Shown here in pieces: positions 35,411 through 48,109 of a DNA stretch of 64,000 nt; the first letter of the stretch is position 1; every line of letters starts with the position of its first letter. The translations under genes and the position numbers were made by a program. The notes below the pieces were generated by a model. It did not search any database. It was not told the origin of the DNA and saw nothing but the letters and a program-made list of their open reading frames with translations. The DNA comes from Hyaloscypha bicolor E (lineage: Eukaryota; Ascomycota; Leotiomycetes; Helotiales; Hyaloscyphaceae), in contig NW_020194552.1 of NCBI RefSeq assembly GCF_002865645.1, positions 434,001 to 498,000 of the forward strand, given 5' to 3'.

Positions 35411-37689
35411 AGCTAATCTCTCTATTCTTAAAGAAGGTAGTTTAATAAGTAATTATATCTCGAAATCTGTAAAATATATAACCTTTTACTAGAGCTATTC
35501 CTATAAAGGAAGTTAACTAGATTAACCTTAATATAGGTAATAGTAAAGGCTTATCTAATACTTTTAATAGGGCCTCTTAGAAGCCTCTAAAAGCCAGTAA
35601 TAATAACAGAAATAATTCTTGTAATAATTAAGATACTAAAATTAATATTTAAGTTACTATTACTCAAACTATAGAATAGGGCTTATATACTAAAGTCAAA
35701 GTACTCTAATAAAAGCAAGAATTAGTAAATGCAATTAACTAATATATTTTATAATTAGAGTAATATAAAAGTATTTTCAGAAATATCTTATAATTTATTA
35801 TATTTTATAGAAACTCTATTTATAAGTCTATTCTCTTTTTCTTAATAATTTCTATTAGAGAATTTCCTGAAATAGAATTAGAACCTATTTTCTTTTCTAA
35901 TATAATAACCTTTAAGAGTAATCTTAATACTATCTATTAGAAGCTACTATATAATATTCTAAAAATATATTTAAACTAAAAGAAGCTTTTTAAAATCCGG
36001 ATATCTAATTTATATTATAGAAAATTTCTTAAAAAATAGAGGATATTTATATTTTTCTAGAAATAGTTTTTAGAATCTAATTTTAGACTTATAATAAATA
36101 CTTTTCTAGAATTAACTCTATTATAAATGCCTTTAGAAATAAATCTTATAATATTTAAAAGGCTATAATAAAGTAAAGCCTATTATTATATAAGGTCTAT
36201 TAAAAGTAATTTAAGGCCTATTTAACTAATATACTTCAAGTATCTTAAACTTATTAATAAGATACTTTTAAGAAACTTTAAAATCTTTATTAGAAAAATA
36301 GTAAAATAGTTACCGAATTATATATTTAAATAATTAGTTTTAAAGTTAACTAGAACCTATATTCTAAAAGAAACTGGATCCGGACTTTTAATACTACTTT
36401 ATTTAATTATAAGACTTATTAGATACTTATATTTATTCTTTTAGAAAATAAGATAATATTTATTTCTGAGTAACTTAAGAAAGCTTAGAAAGTAAAATAT
36501 ATTACTTATCTTAAATTAAGGAAAATAAAAATAGAAAAGTCTAGTAAAAGTAATTCTATTTCTAAAAACTCTAATTTAGTAAATTCTAATTTATAAGACT
36601 ATTAAAAAAGAAAGAATAAGTTCCGGAAATTATATAAGAAAATCTCAGGTAATACTTTAGCTCTTTTAAGGCTTTAATAGAATACTAGTTCTATTTTAAA
36701 TATAGTTTATTAAATTTATAAATAGAAAAAACACTTCTTAGAAAGTATAAAGTATTTTAAATATACTAAATAAGCTTAGTAGAACTCTAATAAAGCTAAA
36801 ACTATAGAAAAATTAAAGTATTTATAGAAGTAAATTAATACTATAGCTATAAAGAAGTACTTTAGAAAAGATTTTTCTAAGAAATAGGAAAAAGAGAAAG
36901 CCAAATCTTAAATATTAATAATTTTAGTTATAATAAAAAAAATAGATTATTTTATATAACTATTTAAATAAGATTAATATAGCTAGAAATAGATATCTTA
37001 GAAATATATAATAAACTTAGTAATACTAGATTAGACTATAACTTTCTTAATAATAATTAGGCTTAAAGCCAGGGCTTTATTATTTTAGCTAAATATAACT
37101 AAGAATTTATAATCTTTTATAAAAACTAATTTAAGGTCTATTAAATCTATAATCTTAAGATATTTATTATAGATAATTATAATAAAATATATTCTTTTAA
37201 ATTCCGGTTCTATAAATATAAGAATATTAGCTTTTATAGCCTTATTTTTAGTATGAAATTTTATAAAATAACTCTTATATAATATATAAATTATATTAAA
37301 AAGTAATAGATATATATATCTATATAGCCTAATAATATTAAGATTCTAATACTAAAAGAATTTAGTAAGAAGCTTAACTAGTATTCTAAACTAGTATTTC
37401 AAGTCTTATTTTTAATTAAAGGCAAATATAACTATTCTAGATAATAGGCTTTATATATTTATAATAATTACTAGATCTTTATTTTATTATATAGTTCTAA
37501 TAATATTAAATAGAAGTTTTTAATATAATAAATTAATACTTTTTAAAAAGGGGCTTTAAAAATATTTATCTATTTCCGAAATAATAAATATAAAGATTTC
37601 TTAGAAGTTTTTAACTCTAATAAAGCTTCGAAACTTCCTAATTTTAGTAGTATTAAATACTTTATTAATATAGATAATATAGTTTTATA

Positions 37690-40200
37690 TAGGCCTTTAT
37701 ATAATCTATTAGAGATTTAACTAGAAGTATTATATCTATATTTATAAGATATATTTTATAAATATTAGATAAGGCCTAATAAAAGTCTAGTAAAAGTATT
37801 TATTCTTTTTATTTCCAAGAAAAATAAAGAGCTATATCTTTATATTAATTATTATAGACTTAATTAAGTTATAATTAAGAATTAGTATTTGCTTTCTTTT
37901 ATTAATAAGACTTTTAATTAGCTTTAAAAAGCCAAAATCTTTATAAAGCTAGATTTTAAAAATATATATTATTAGTTAAGAATTTATAAAGAATATAAGT
38001 AAAAGATAGCTTTTAGGACCTATTATAGCTATTTTAAATATCTTATAATACCTTTTAAGCTAACTAATATACTAGTTATATTTCAAGTATATATTAATAT
38101 TATATTTATAGGACTTTTAAATTATTTTATAGTTATTTATTTAAATAATATCTTTATTTATTTCCGAAATAAAAATAAATATTATAATTATATTTACTAG
38201 ATATTTACTAAGCTATATAAATATAACCTGTTTTATAAACTTAGTAAATATAAGTTTAATATTAAAAAAAATCAAATTTTAGGGCTTTTTTATTAGAATA
38301 GAAAATATTTATATAGATTCTAAATAGATTTATAGTATTATTAAATAGCTAGAACCAGAATTATTCTATAATATTTAAATATTTCTTAAATTTACTAATT
38401 TCTATTATAGGTTTATTTACTATTACTTTTAAGTAACTATAGATTTAATAGATTTTTTAAAAGAAATAGAAAAGAACCGGAAATCCGGTTCCTTTATATA
38501 AATAAATAAAGTAGCTAAAAGCTTTAAAACTTTAAAAAAAAGTTTTTATTATAATATTTATTCTAGTTTATTTTAATTCTTCTAAAAGAATTTTTATTAA
38601 AACTAATATATTAAAATTCGTAATTACTAGTACTATTTTATAATAAGTTAATTCTAGTAATAGCCCGAAAAAATACTAGTATTTAATAATATTCTTATTC
38701 CAGAAACTTTTCGGAATTAAATATAATTATAGTATTTATAATAGAGAACTACTTATAATTATTAAAGCTTTTAAGTATTAGTACTATTACTTTAAAGAAT
38801 TTAGGTTTATAATTAAGGTTATTATAGACTATAATAATCTCTAATATTTTATAGAAATAAAATATTTAAAGAGTTATTAAGTATATTAGGTAATATATTT
38901 TATAATATATAATTTTAATATTATTTATTATAGAGATATTTTAAACTTAATAAATAGATCTAATAGAAGATCTAATTATAAAGAAGATTCTATTAATATA
39001 ACTTGGCTTCTAATCTTTTAAAATAAATTAAAGAAAGCTTTTATAATTATAATTTAGAAGTTTTTATAAATATCTGAAAAGTTCTTTCTTTAAAATAAGT
39101 ATTATTTAATATTTACTATATCTATAGTAACTAAGAAGAAATATTTATTATAAGATAAGTAAATAAATTATTTTATAGATTTCTTAACTATAGAATTAGT
39201 TAAGAAATAAAATATAGAAAGATATTTTAAAAGCTTTACTATTATAGCTAAAATAATAGAAATATTTATAATTATATTATTTAATAAAACTAAAAACTTT
39301 TTAGTTTTCCGAGTTTTTAAATTAGATAGTTATAAATATCTAATTCCTTATATATAGATATATATAGCTATTAAAAGAGCTATAGTATTAGCTTCTTTAT
39401 TTAAATTCTTTCTGGATATTATTTAGATAATTTAGAGAAATAATTCTCGATATTAAAATATTATAAAATAAAGGCTTAATAAAAAAGATACTAAAAGAAA
39501 AGAAATCTAGAAAAATAATTCGAATCTATTTAGGTACTATTTAAGAATTATTATATCTAATAATTCCGCTTTATATTAAGAAGTTATAAAGCTTTATTAT
39601 AATAATTTAATAGTTAAATATTATAAAATAGAAAAGATTTTTAAGCTTCTTAAAAGATTCTAATATTAGAAAAATATAAAAAGAAATATTTATAATTATT
39701 ATTAAAGATATAATATTTACTAGAGAGTTAAAATAAAGAGGTATTTACTATATAGTTTATTTAGTAGTTTATTATAGCCTAAAAGACTCTAGAATAAGAT
39801 TTCTATAGATTTTATTATAGATTTACTATTATATAAAAATCTAATAAAAGATTTTAATTTTAATATAATTTTTATAGTTATTAACTAGTATTCTAAAATA
39901 ATAAGATATATTATATATTATAAAACTATTAACTTTTTAAAGCTTATTAAAATTATATAAAAATATATTTTCTTAATTTTTAGCTTTCTTAATAGAATTA
40001 TTTCTAATTAAGAAATAGTATTTACTAGTTAGTTCTAGTTTGCTTTCTACTTCTATTTAATATATAAATAGTATTTAAGTATAGCTTATTATTTTTAAAT
40101 AAATAATTAGATAAAAAAATAGAATTAAATCCTGAAATATTATTTAAAATATTATTATAATATTTAAAAAAATAACTAATTTAAGAAGTTGTTTTTTATA
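37690..40200 (+). pseudogene. Decayed gypsy pol: reverse transcriptase, RNase H, integrase
   Basis: Reading through stops, about 37,690-38,340 shows a Ty3/gypsy reverse transcriptase: an ILFISKK-like start, an IKLDFKN-like segment, and VIYLNNIFIY where the catalytic YLDD box would be, so both Asp have become Asn. About 38,560-38,960 resembles RNase H (YNRELLAIIKAFKYW). About 39,650-40,200 resembles the integrase core (ISIDFIIDLL). Order and spacing match Ty3/gypsy. The many stops and the lost catalytic Asp show it is dead. Confidence 0.8.
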
Positions 40201-42797
40201 GAATTTATATATAATAACTTAAAATATTAGATTTTATAAAATATATCTTTTTATATATATTATAGATACTATTTTTAATTTCTATAAAATACTAGCTATA
40301 TATAAAAGGCTAGAAACCTTTAAAATAAAATAGAAAAAGCTTAAAAATTTATAATATTATATATAAAATAACCGGAAAACCTATTATAATAAATACTAGT
40401 TAGCTAAATACTATTTTAAAAAAGTCTAAATAATATTATTAATAAGAAATATTAAATTTAAAATAAAAAAGCTTAAGCTAAAATTTATAAATCTATTTAA
40501 AATTCTTAAATATATTAGTAATTTAGTATATAAATTAGAACTACTAAATATATATAATTATTTATATTTAACTTTTTATATTTCTTTTTTTAAAAAATAT
40601 ATAATAAAAAAGAATTAGAAGCTATATATATATTTTTTTTAGAGAACTTTCAGAATTAGTAAATAATAATAAAAAATAAGAATAGAAAATAGAAGCTATT
40701 ATTAATTACTAATAAAATAGTAGAAATAAAAAGTAATAGTATTTAATTAAATAGAAAGCCTAGCCTAAAGATTATAATATCTAGTTACTTACTTTTTCTA
40801 ATCTTGAAAATTTCAAGAAACTTCTAAAATTATATAACTAAAACTATAGTTTAGAATCCAAACTATTTTTTAATAATTTCTTAAAATTAAATAGAATTCT
40901 AAACTATTAAGAAAAAGGCTATTTAAAAAAAAAGAAAAAATTTAAATAGCTAAGAAAAGACTAAAAATAATAATAGTAATACTCTTTTTCTAGATTTTTT
41001 TATTTATAAAGATTTTCCAGAATTTTATTAAAGCTTATAAGAATTATATTTAAATTATTAGAAAAAAGATTTAGAATTAAAAAAGATTTATTATAAGTAA
41101 ACTAGCTATAAATATTTTAAATAAATAAATTCTAATTCTTATAAATTTCTAATTTCTAAAATAAAAATACTAAATACTAGCTTTATTTAGAATTTAGTAA
41201 AGAATTAGCTAATATTTTCTGAAATCTGCTTATTTTTTAATAGAATATAATTATATTATAATAATATTAGTATTAAAAATATTAAAAGAAATAAATAAGA
41301 AATTTATAATAGCTATATATATTTTATAAAAGGCCTAAACTTCTAAAATTAGGTTCTAAATAACTATAAGTATTATATTATTAGTATTTAAAATACTAGT
41401 AATAGACTATTTAGTAGTTTTAGTAATAAGCTTAATAATAAAGTTAATATTTTAAAGATAAATATTATAGTATTTCTTTAAGAAATTAGTAAATATCTAA
41501 ATATATTAGAAAAAACTTATTTTTAAAATACTAATCTAAATAGTATTATTATTTACTTTATTAAAATAGAAAGAAGAATTCCGAAGCTTATTAGTATTTT
41601 TCTAGTTTTTAAAAACTTAATTAATAGTATTATTCTTATTAGTATAATACTATTTAGAATATATTTTAAGAAATTTCTTAAAAGTTATAATAGTATTTTT
41701 CTAGAATTAGTAAGCCTCTAATAAGTAGTAAGAAATCTGAAATTATATTAGCTTTAATAAATATTAAAGCTAAAGAACTTACTAATATATAAGACTTAGA
41801 ACTCTTATTATAATAATTATAATTTTTCTTACTAGATACTATAGTATATAAAGTAAAGGAATTAATAAATAAATACTTAAAATATTTCAAGTATTTACTA
41901 GTAATAGAAAAAAAGGCTATAAAATTACTTTTATATTTATTATTATAGAAATAGATAATAAAGCCAGAAAAAGATATTATAGAATTAATTAAAAATAATT
42001 AAAGAAAACTTGAAAAAAAAGTAAAAGAAGAAACTAGAAAGTAATAATAGAAAAAGTTATTATATATATAATTATTAGAAAGAAAGAAAGTATATAGTAA
42101 TATAAAGAGGTTCTTTTATAGAAATAGAAAACTACCTGAATTAACTACTAGTTTTTATACTAGTTCTAATTAGAAATTAGTATAACTAATTAATATATAT
42201 TTCTAAAAGCCTATAAATAATTTCCAGAACTTCAGAAATATTTATATAAGTTTCTTATATAAATATTTATTAAATTCTTTTTATATAACTATTTAGATTA
42301 TTCTAATATAAGATCTAATAAATAGTATTAATTTTATAAAGTAGTATTTTAATACTTTAAATTGAGCTAATTAAAATACTATTATATAGTAATTACAGGC
42401 TAGTTACTCACGTGACTATATATACTATATTTAGCTCCGGCTACCTATACTATATCTCTCTTCTAGATCGAAAATCTGAATATATTATAATATAACTATA
42501 TTTAATATAATAAATACTCAGATCCTAAATAAAATTATAATTACTAGCTAGTTTCTATATCTGAAATACAATTACTCTTTCTTCTTACTTACTTAGCTCT
42601 AATCTAATTAGATAATTTTTATATTTATTATTTAGATTATATTAGTAAAATTATCTCTTAAGATACTAGAAGTTTATATTAATTAAATAAATAATCGATT
42701 AAATATTTACTAGAATAGATTAATGAATTTTAGAAACAAGATCCTAAAAGAAAAGTATAGTTATAATATAGGTAGAGTTATATATAATTTAAGAATA

Positions 42798-43059
42798 TAT
42801 AATAAACCTCAGATATTATAGGTATTAATTAGAGAGATTAGTAGCCCTTTAATATCCCAACTAACTACTATTTATATTATATATATTAGACTTATAAATT
42901 ACTAATTATATATATACTATTAGGGCCTTCTATTTAGAGAGGGCTTTCCTAAACTATATAGAAGAAATAGAGATTAGTTCTATACTAAATTTAATACTAT
43001 AGTTTTATAACTCACTAATTCATTCTATTATTTTATTACCTGCTAATAAATATCTTATA
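42798..43059 (+). repeat. 3' LTR of the gypsy element
   Basis: This 262-base copy starts TATAATAAACCTCAGATATT and ends near AATAAATATCTTATA. It matches the 5' LTR and the copy at 21,907, with transitions scattered throughout. Confidence 0.75.
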
Positions 43060-44114
43060 CTAGAATTACTACTTTATTATAAAAGAAAAATATATTATTA
43101 TTATTACTATAGTATAATAATAAGAGTATTTTATATCTTATATTATAATTATATAATATACTAGCCTAATCCGGCAAGTAATAAGTAAGTAGTAGTAAAA
43201 AATCTCTTTCCTGAATTCTTTATCTCTCTTAATTATTAACTATTAATACCAAAACAATTAATAAAATAAGAGGTAATAACATTTAGTATACTTTTAAATA
43301 TTATTGGGTTTATAAAGTCTTTAATAAGAAGCCCTGAAAAAAATCTGGATAATTCACGTAATTTCCCTATTACTGCTATTACAAAGACAGGTAAAGACCC
43401 TCTATTATATACTCGCGATTATAATGCACAAGCCTTATTAGGTAAGGAAGTTAAGGCAAGCTAAGCCCAAAAAGTACTAGAAACCTCCTAATATAGTATA
43501 GTCTTTCACTTCACTCGCGACCCTTAAATTAGCCGAGATAAGCTCGGCAAGCCCTGATTTTAGGCCCTTAAAAGCCTAAAATATCTCAGAAAGGGCCTCT
43601 ACCCAAAAGCCCGAAAATCTCCCTTAAAAAAAGCACGTGCTGTAACAATAAAAGCTCATTACGGTACGTAATGGTAGAGCCTTTTTACATTATTACAGGT
43701 AACGATACAACCCAGCAACCCGGTAAGCAGCGCACTGGGTTAACCTGTGTGCTCCCGGGTGAGGTACAGGGTTGCGAATAAGGACGCACTGGGTTATTTC
43801 TCCCTGATTTTTGACTTAAAGAAAATCGACTTTTCAACCTGAAGATAGAATCGGTTCTATAACGTTTTTATAACAGTTTATATACAGTTTAGAAACGCTT
43901 AAGTTAGGGGGTTAGGGTACTGGTTAGTTAGAGTTTGCCGGGGGTCCGGGGGGCGGTAGAAGCCCCCGCTTGGGAATACTTTAGAAATGGTTATAATACA
44001 GTTAGAAAATGGTTAGAAAACAGTATTTGGGTTACTTACCATAAAGATATAGTTAATGTATAGCAAACAGAACACAGTAAAGCTGTATCCTGTTTCCTGT
44101 ATTATAGAAGGGAA
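43060..44114. other. Intergenic sequence, AT-rich then GC-balanced, no gene
   Basis: 43,060-43,650 is moderately AT-rich. From about 43,660 composition is normal. It includes a run of related words (CAACCCAGCAACCC, GCACTGGGTTAACC, GCACTGGGTTA) near 43,708-43,800 and a G/C-rich hairpin-prone stretch at 43,937-43,970. It reads as a repeat end but I cannot classify it. Confidence 0.35.
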
Positions 44115-44122
44115 GCTGATAC

Positions 44123-47100
44123 CAGGCTTGGCAATAATACCTGAGGTATTGATTCGGTATTAATACTAGATAGTATTACTCAGGTATTACTAATATTAAT
44201 ACATATCGATACCGAATCGATTCTTATACCGCTTTCTACCCCGCACCCTTTAATTTTTACTCTCTTTGCTTCTCTCACCTCATATTACGATTCCATTTAG
44301 ATTATACTCTTAAAATGTCTTCTTTATCTGAACTAGACTCTTCCTTTTTAGCTTCCACTTTAGCAGAATTAATTTCGACTTCCCAGAATTATATAAAATA
44401 GAGGTCTCCTGCTTGGGAGTACTATTATTCTCCTACTAAGGAGAAGAACCAAGCTTATCTTTATTATACTTATTATACTAATTCAGAAAAATCGCTATAT
44501 AGTACTTCTATTACTCAGAATATAAAGAAGTACTTGAAAGGCTATTACTAGATTATTATTAAGAAGGTTTTGAGCAAGAATCAAGTAGTAGTTAATTTGT
44601 AATTAAAGTAATATTACTAATAAGCTACTGGAATAAGCAAGAGAGAGGAGCTTAATACCGAGATCCTGGAAGCCTATTTTAATAGCTCAATTATTACTAA
44701 AGCTTTAATTTCTCTTATTATTATATGGAATTTGTCTTATACTCTTGTTAAATGGCCAGAGTTCTATATCTTTTACTAATTACTAAACCGAGCTATTATA
44801 GGCAAAATTATAACTTCTTATTTAGGAATTACTAGCTTAATTAAAGAAGTTTGGGGAAAATATTAGAATACTATATAATAAGTACTCCAGGCTATACTCT
44901 CACTTATTTATATCTTTCTTAATATCTAGACTTCTCTAAATTAATGGCTTTTACTTATAATCTATAGTTACTTTACTATATATAATAGAAAGTAATAAAA
45001 GGCCCTTCTTATTTTAAAGAAGATTTCTGGCTATAGATTAGAGGCTTAAATAGTAGTTTTTTGGCTAGTTCTTTAAAATTATAGTATTATTAATAAGCTT
45101 GGAGCTATTATAAGTAATAATACTTCTATAAATAATATTCTTTATTATATGGTTTAAAAGAAGCTAAAGAATATACTTGACTTAAATTAGGAAGCAAATT
45201 ACTAGTATATTTGCTATCTGGGCCATATTATTAATCTAATTATATAAGCCTTCTTATTTACGAATTAGGTTAGCTTAGAGAAGCTTAATTTGTATAATAA
45301 GCAAAAGCAAGCTAAAGTCTTTAATATAATAGAGGCAATAAGGGCCCAATTCAGGCTAATGGGTTCCCTTGGCCAAGTATATAATATTATAGTTTATATT
45401 TGTAAATTGGCTAGAAGAATAGAGAAGTTCTATATACTTATAAAAAGGCTAATTCTAATAGATAATTATATAAGATAAAATAGCTAGTATAAGATACTTC
45501 TTATATTACTTAACTTATAGCCTATAGTAGAAAGATATTATTAAGACTATAAAAAGAAGCTTAAGGAGGATATCTTGACTTCTAAAGATTAGAAAAAGCT
45601 TTATATAATTAAGAAGTTCTTTATTCTTTTATATAAGCTACTCTTATTACTAAGGGCTCGACTTCTTTTAATTCTATCCTTTTTATAATAGATATTTTAA
45701 TTAAATATCTCTAAAAAGAGAATATAAGTTTTCCTTTTTTATTATATAATTATACTAATTCTAATAGACTAAATATTAGAAGAGTAGGAATCTAGAGGAA
45801 AAAGACTTTCTTTACCGAATTAAGACAGTATATAAGGTTCTGGATAATTATTATATAAAGACTAATATATCTCTAATTTATACTATTATATTAATTTTAA
45901 ATCCTTATAATTATATAAGATATATTAAAATATACTAGCTAAAGAAATAGTTCAAACCAGTTCTAGTTAAGGTTAAAAAACTCTAGAAGAAGTATAGGGA
46001 AAGAGCTATAATTATATCTACTTCTCTAGCTTTTTCATATAATAGCTTATCTTATAAGATATTAGAACTAGATACTTTTAATTAAATTTTTATATCTCTT
46101 CGGATAGTAGCTTGGCCTATAAGTTAAGACAAGTTTAAGAACTATAACTTATTAGTATTATATAATTCTAGTAAATAGAGGGCCCTTATTTAGTAATATT
46201 AGAATATATAGAAATAATACTAGCTAAGGCTCTTTCTTATAGCTATTAATATTCTCTCTATTTTACTAATAAGTAATAAGCTAGAGAGAGTATTTTTAGG
46301 GGATTAATATATAATAGACTAGAATAGGGCAAAAATAGAGGCAGTAACTATTAAGATATAAGAGTATTTAAAGTATTAGAAAAAAAGTGAAATTCTAAAT
46401 ACTTTCCTTAAAACTAGCTAGAGAAAAATCAAAAAAGAGCAAATATTAAGAGCTTAATATAGTCTATTAGGTATTATATAAAAGCCAGGTAATTATATAA
46501 TATAAAGAGAGTAGTTCTATCTATTTATTTATAATAGAAGAGATACTCTAGCTAGGATAATATCTAGGCTTTAAAACCCGGCTATTTTGTATAATTTAAG
46601 GGGGTTTGAGTTATTCTCTACTATTACCCTCTTCTCTATTATTATTAATATCTCGTATACTATAATAGGTTATATAACTATAACGAATATAGTTACTATA
46701 TACTTTATATTACTCTTTTTCAGGAACCCTTAAATACTTCTCAAAAATGCTTTAACTATTTTGGCAAGTAGTATAAGGAGTATAGATATTAACTTGGCTA
46801 CTATATTATTTAGTATAGATTATATAAAATATAAAGAAGTAACTTATACTTATTAAGTCAAGATTATATTAATAATCTCAGGAAGAAGCGGGATATTAAA
46901 GGTATTAGAAGTATAGGGACCCTTAATTATAATATCTAAGGGGGCAGAATTAGTAATATTAAAGGTATTTCGCTATTAAGGGCTACTAGTAATAATAGAT
47001 GGCTCTAGTTTATTACCTCCTATATAAAAGAAGTAATATACGTTATTATAGTTATTAAGACAAGTCCAGATTACTAGATCTTGCTAAGCTTGAGCTACCA

Positions 47101-47472
47101 TCTTGACTAGTATATATATATGTGTGTGTATATATATGTATATATGGGGGTAGGTAGAATGGAGGATATGTGGAAAGTATATATAGATTAGAGAGAGGGT
47201 TGGAAGCTGAGAGCTTATTTTAAAGGTATCTGGATTATCGAAAATTAAAAATGGGAGTATAAATGACTCAGATTAAGCTATATTGTATTATATAAAGCTA
47301 TGATTTATATAGTTATTTGGTATAGTTCAGACGATGGCACCAAAATTAGCTGGGGCCTTAGAAATAGGGCAAAGTATTACTAAGAATCGATTCGGTATTG
47401 ATAGTATTGATACCTTACGATTCTGGCATCAATACGTATCATACCGGAAATTAGGTATTTCTGCCAAGCCTG
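44123..47472 (+). mobile_element. RIP-degraded hAT DNA transposon with 8-bp target-site duplication
   Basis: The termini CAGGCTTGGCAATAATACCT and the inverted AGGTATTTCTGCCAAGCCTG are typical hAT ends. GCTGATAC is directly repeated at 44,115-44,122 and 47,473-47,480, an exact 8-base duplication. Length is 3350 bases. Inside, a hAT transposase can be read from 44,314 with many stops. The outer flanks are GC-balanced while the inside is AT-rich, so mutation stopped at the element borders. Confidence 0.9.
44314..46720 (+). pseudogene. Decayed hAT transposase
   Basis: It starts MSSLSELDSSFLASTLAELI and soon meets TAG/TAA stops. A BED-finger-like start and later segments such as a WTSPNQWLL-like region are recognisable. 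The longest remaining frame (45,290-45,478) includes IEAIRAQFRLMGSLGQVYNI, typical of fungal hAT transposases. Every frame is interrupted, so it is inactive. Confidence 0.75.
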
Positions 47473-47480
47473 GCTGATAC

Positions 47481-48109
47481 CTGACGAAAATCTTAACTGG
47501 TTACTTTGGACCCCTGTAATCTCACTCGGCGGAGCACACGGCTTAACCAGCTAAATTTACGCTGTAGACTCCCCAGCAACCCTACCTGTGCTGAGCTTCA
47601 GTGCATCAGCCGGAGAAGAGTTCCCCGTTTCGGCCCCAACTTTTGCAGCAATCTTGCTCAATCCAATCCATGTACGACAGGCGAGCCAATTGAAGACTTT
47701 CCGGTCCTCTTGGAAATTTCCCATTAAGGTCGTTTGTCATGACCAACCTCCCGAGACACCCGCCTTACACGAGCTGCGGCTCTATCTTCGTTCAATCACA
47801 TCCGTTCTTTCGCACTTTTCCCCTGCAGCTAGTGCATGCTGCAATGTTAAAATGGAAAGATGGGGCCAAAAGAAGCAACCAAGCCGGTGGATCCAGTCGG
47901 CGGCCTGTCTTTACGACCCGACTGCTGTAAGGCTGGGGTGATGCTGCCCTCCTCTGTCAGATCAATTTCCAAGGTATCGGTACTGCAGAGGAAAACGGTC
48001 AGCAGAGATCTCGGTATACATATATCGGCAACCCCGTCACTGAACCTTTCTTTTACTGGGTGCGTTTTTGTTAATTCCTAATTGTTCCTCGTTCCCATCC
48101 AGCTTCACG
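47481..48109. promoter_or_regulatory. Upstream region of the FAD-oxidase gene
   Basis: GC-balanced sequence between the hAT element and the next start codon. A TATA-like GTATACATATAT lies near 48,013, about 95 bases before the ATG. Open frames here have no family resemblance and are probably chance. The hAT insertion ends about 630 bases from the gene. Confidence 0.4.

Larger units (their letters stand above)
34523..43059 (+). mobile_element. RIP-degraded Ty3/gypsy LTR retrotransposon
   Basis: LTR copies bound it (34,523-35,410 including an insertion, and 42,798-43,059). Between them a decayed pol can still be read, with reverse transcriptase, RNase H and integrase in gypsy order. All frames carry many TAA/TAG stops, and conserved Asp/Gly codons have become Asn/Lys-type, as expected for C-to-T changes on both strands. 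After subtracting the nested insertion in the 5' LTR it is about 7.9 kb. It cannot encode functional protein. Confidence 0.85.

Noticed and set aside
47506..47941. Overlapping open frames upstream of the FAD oxidase
   Set aside because: No family resemblance; position fits the promoter region of that gene.
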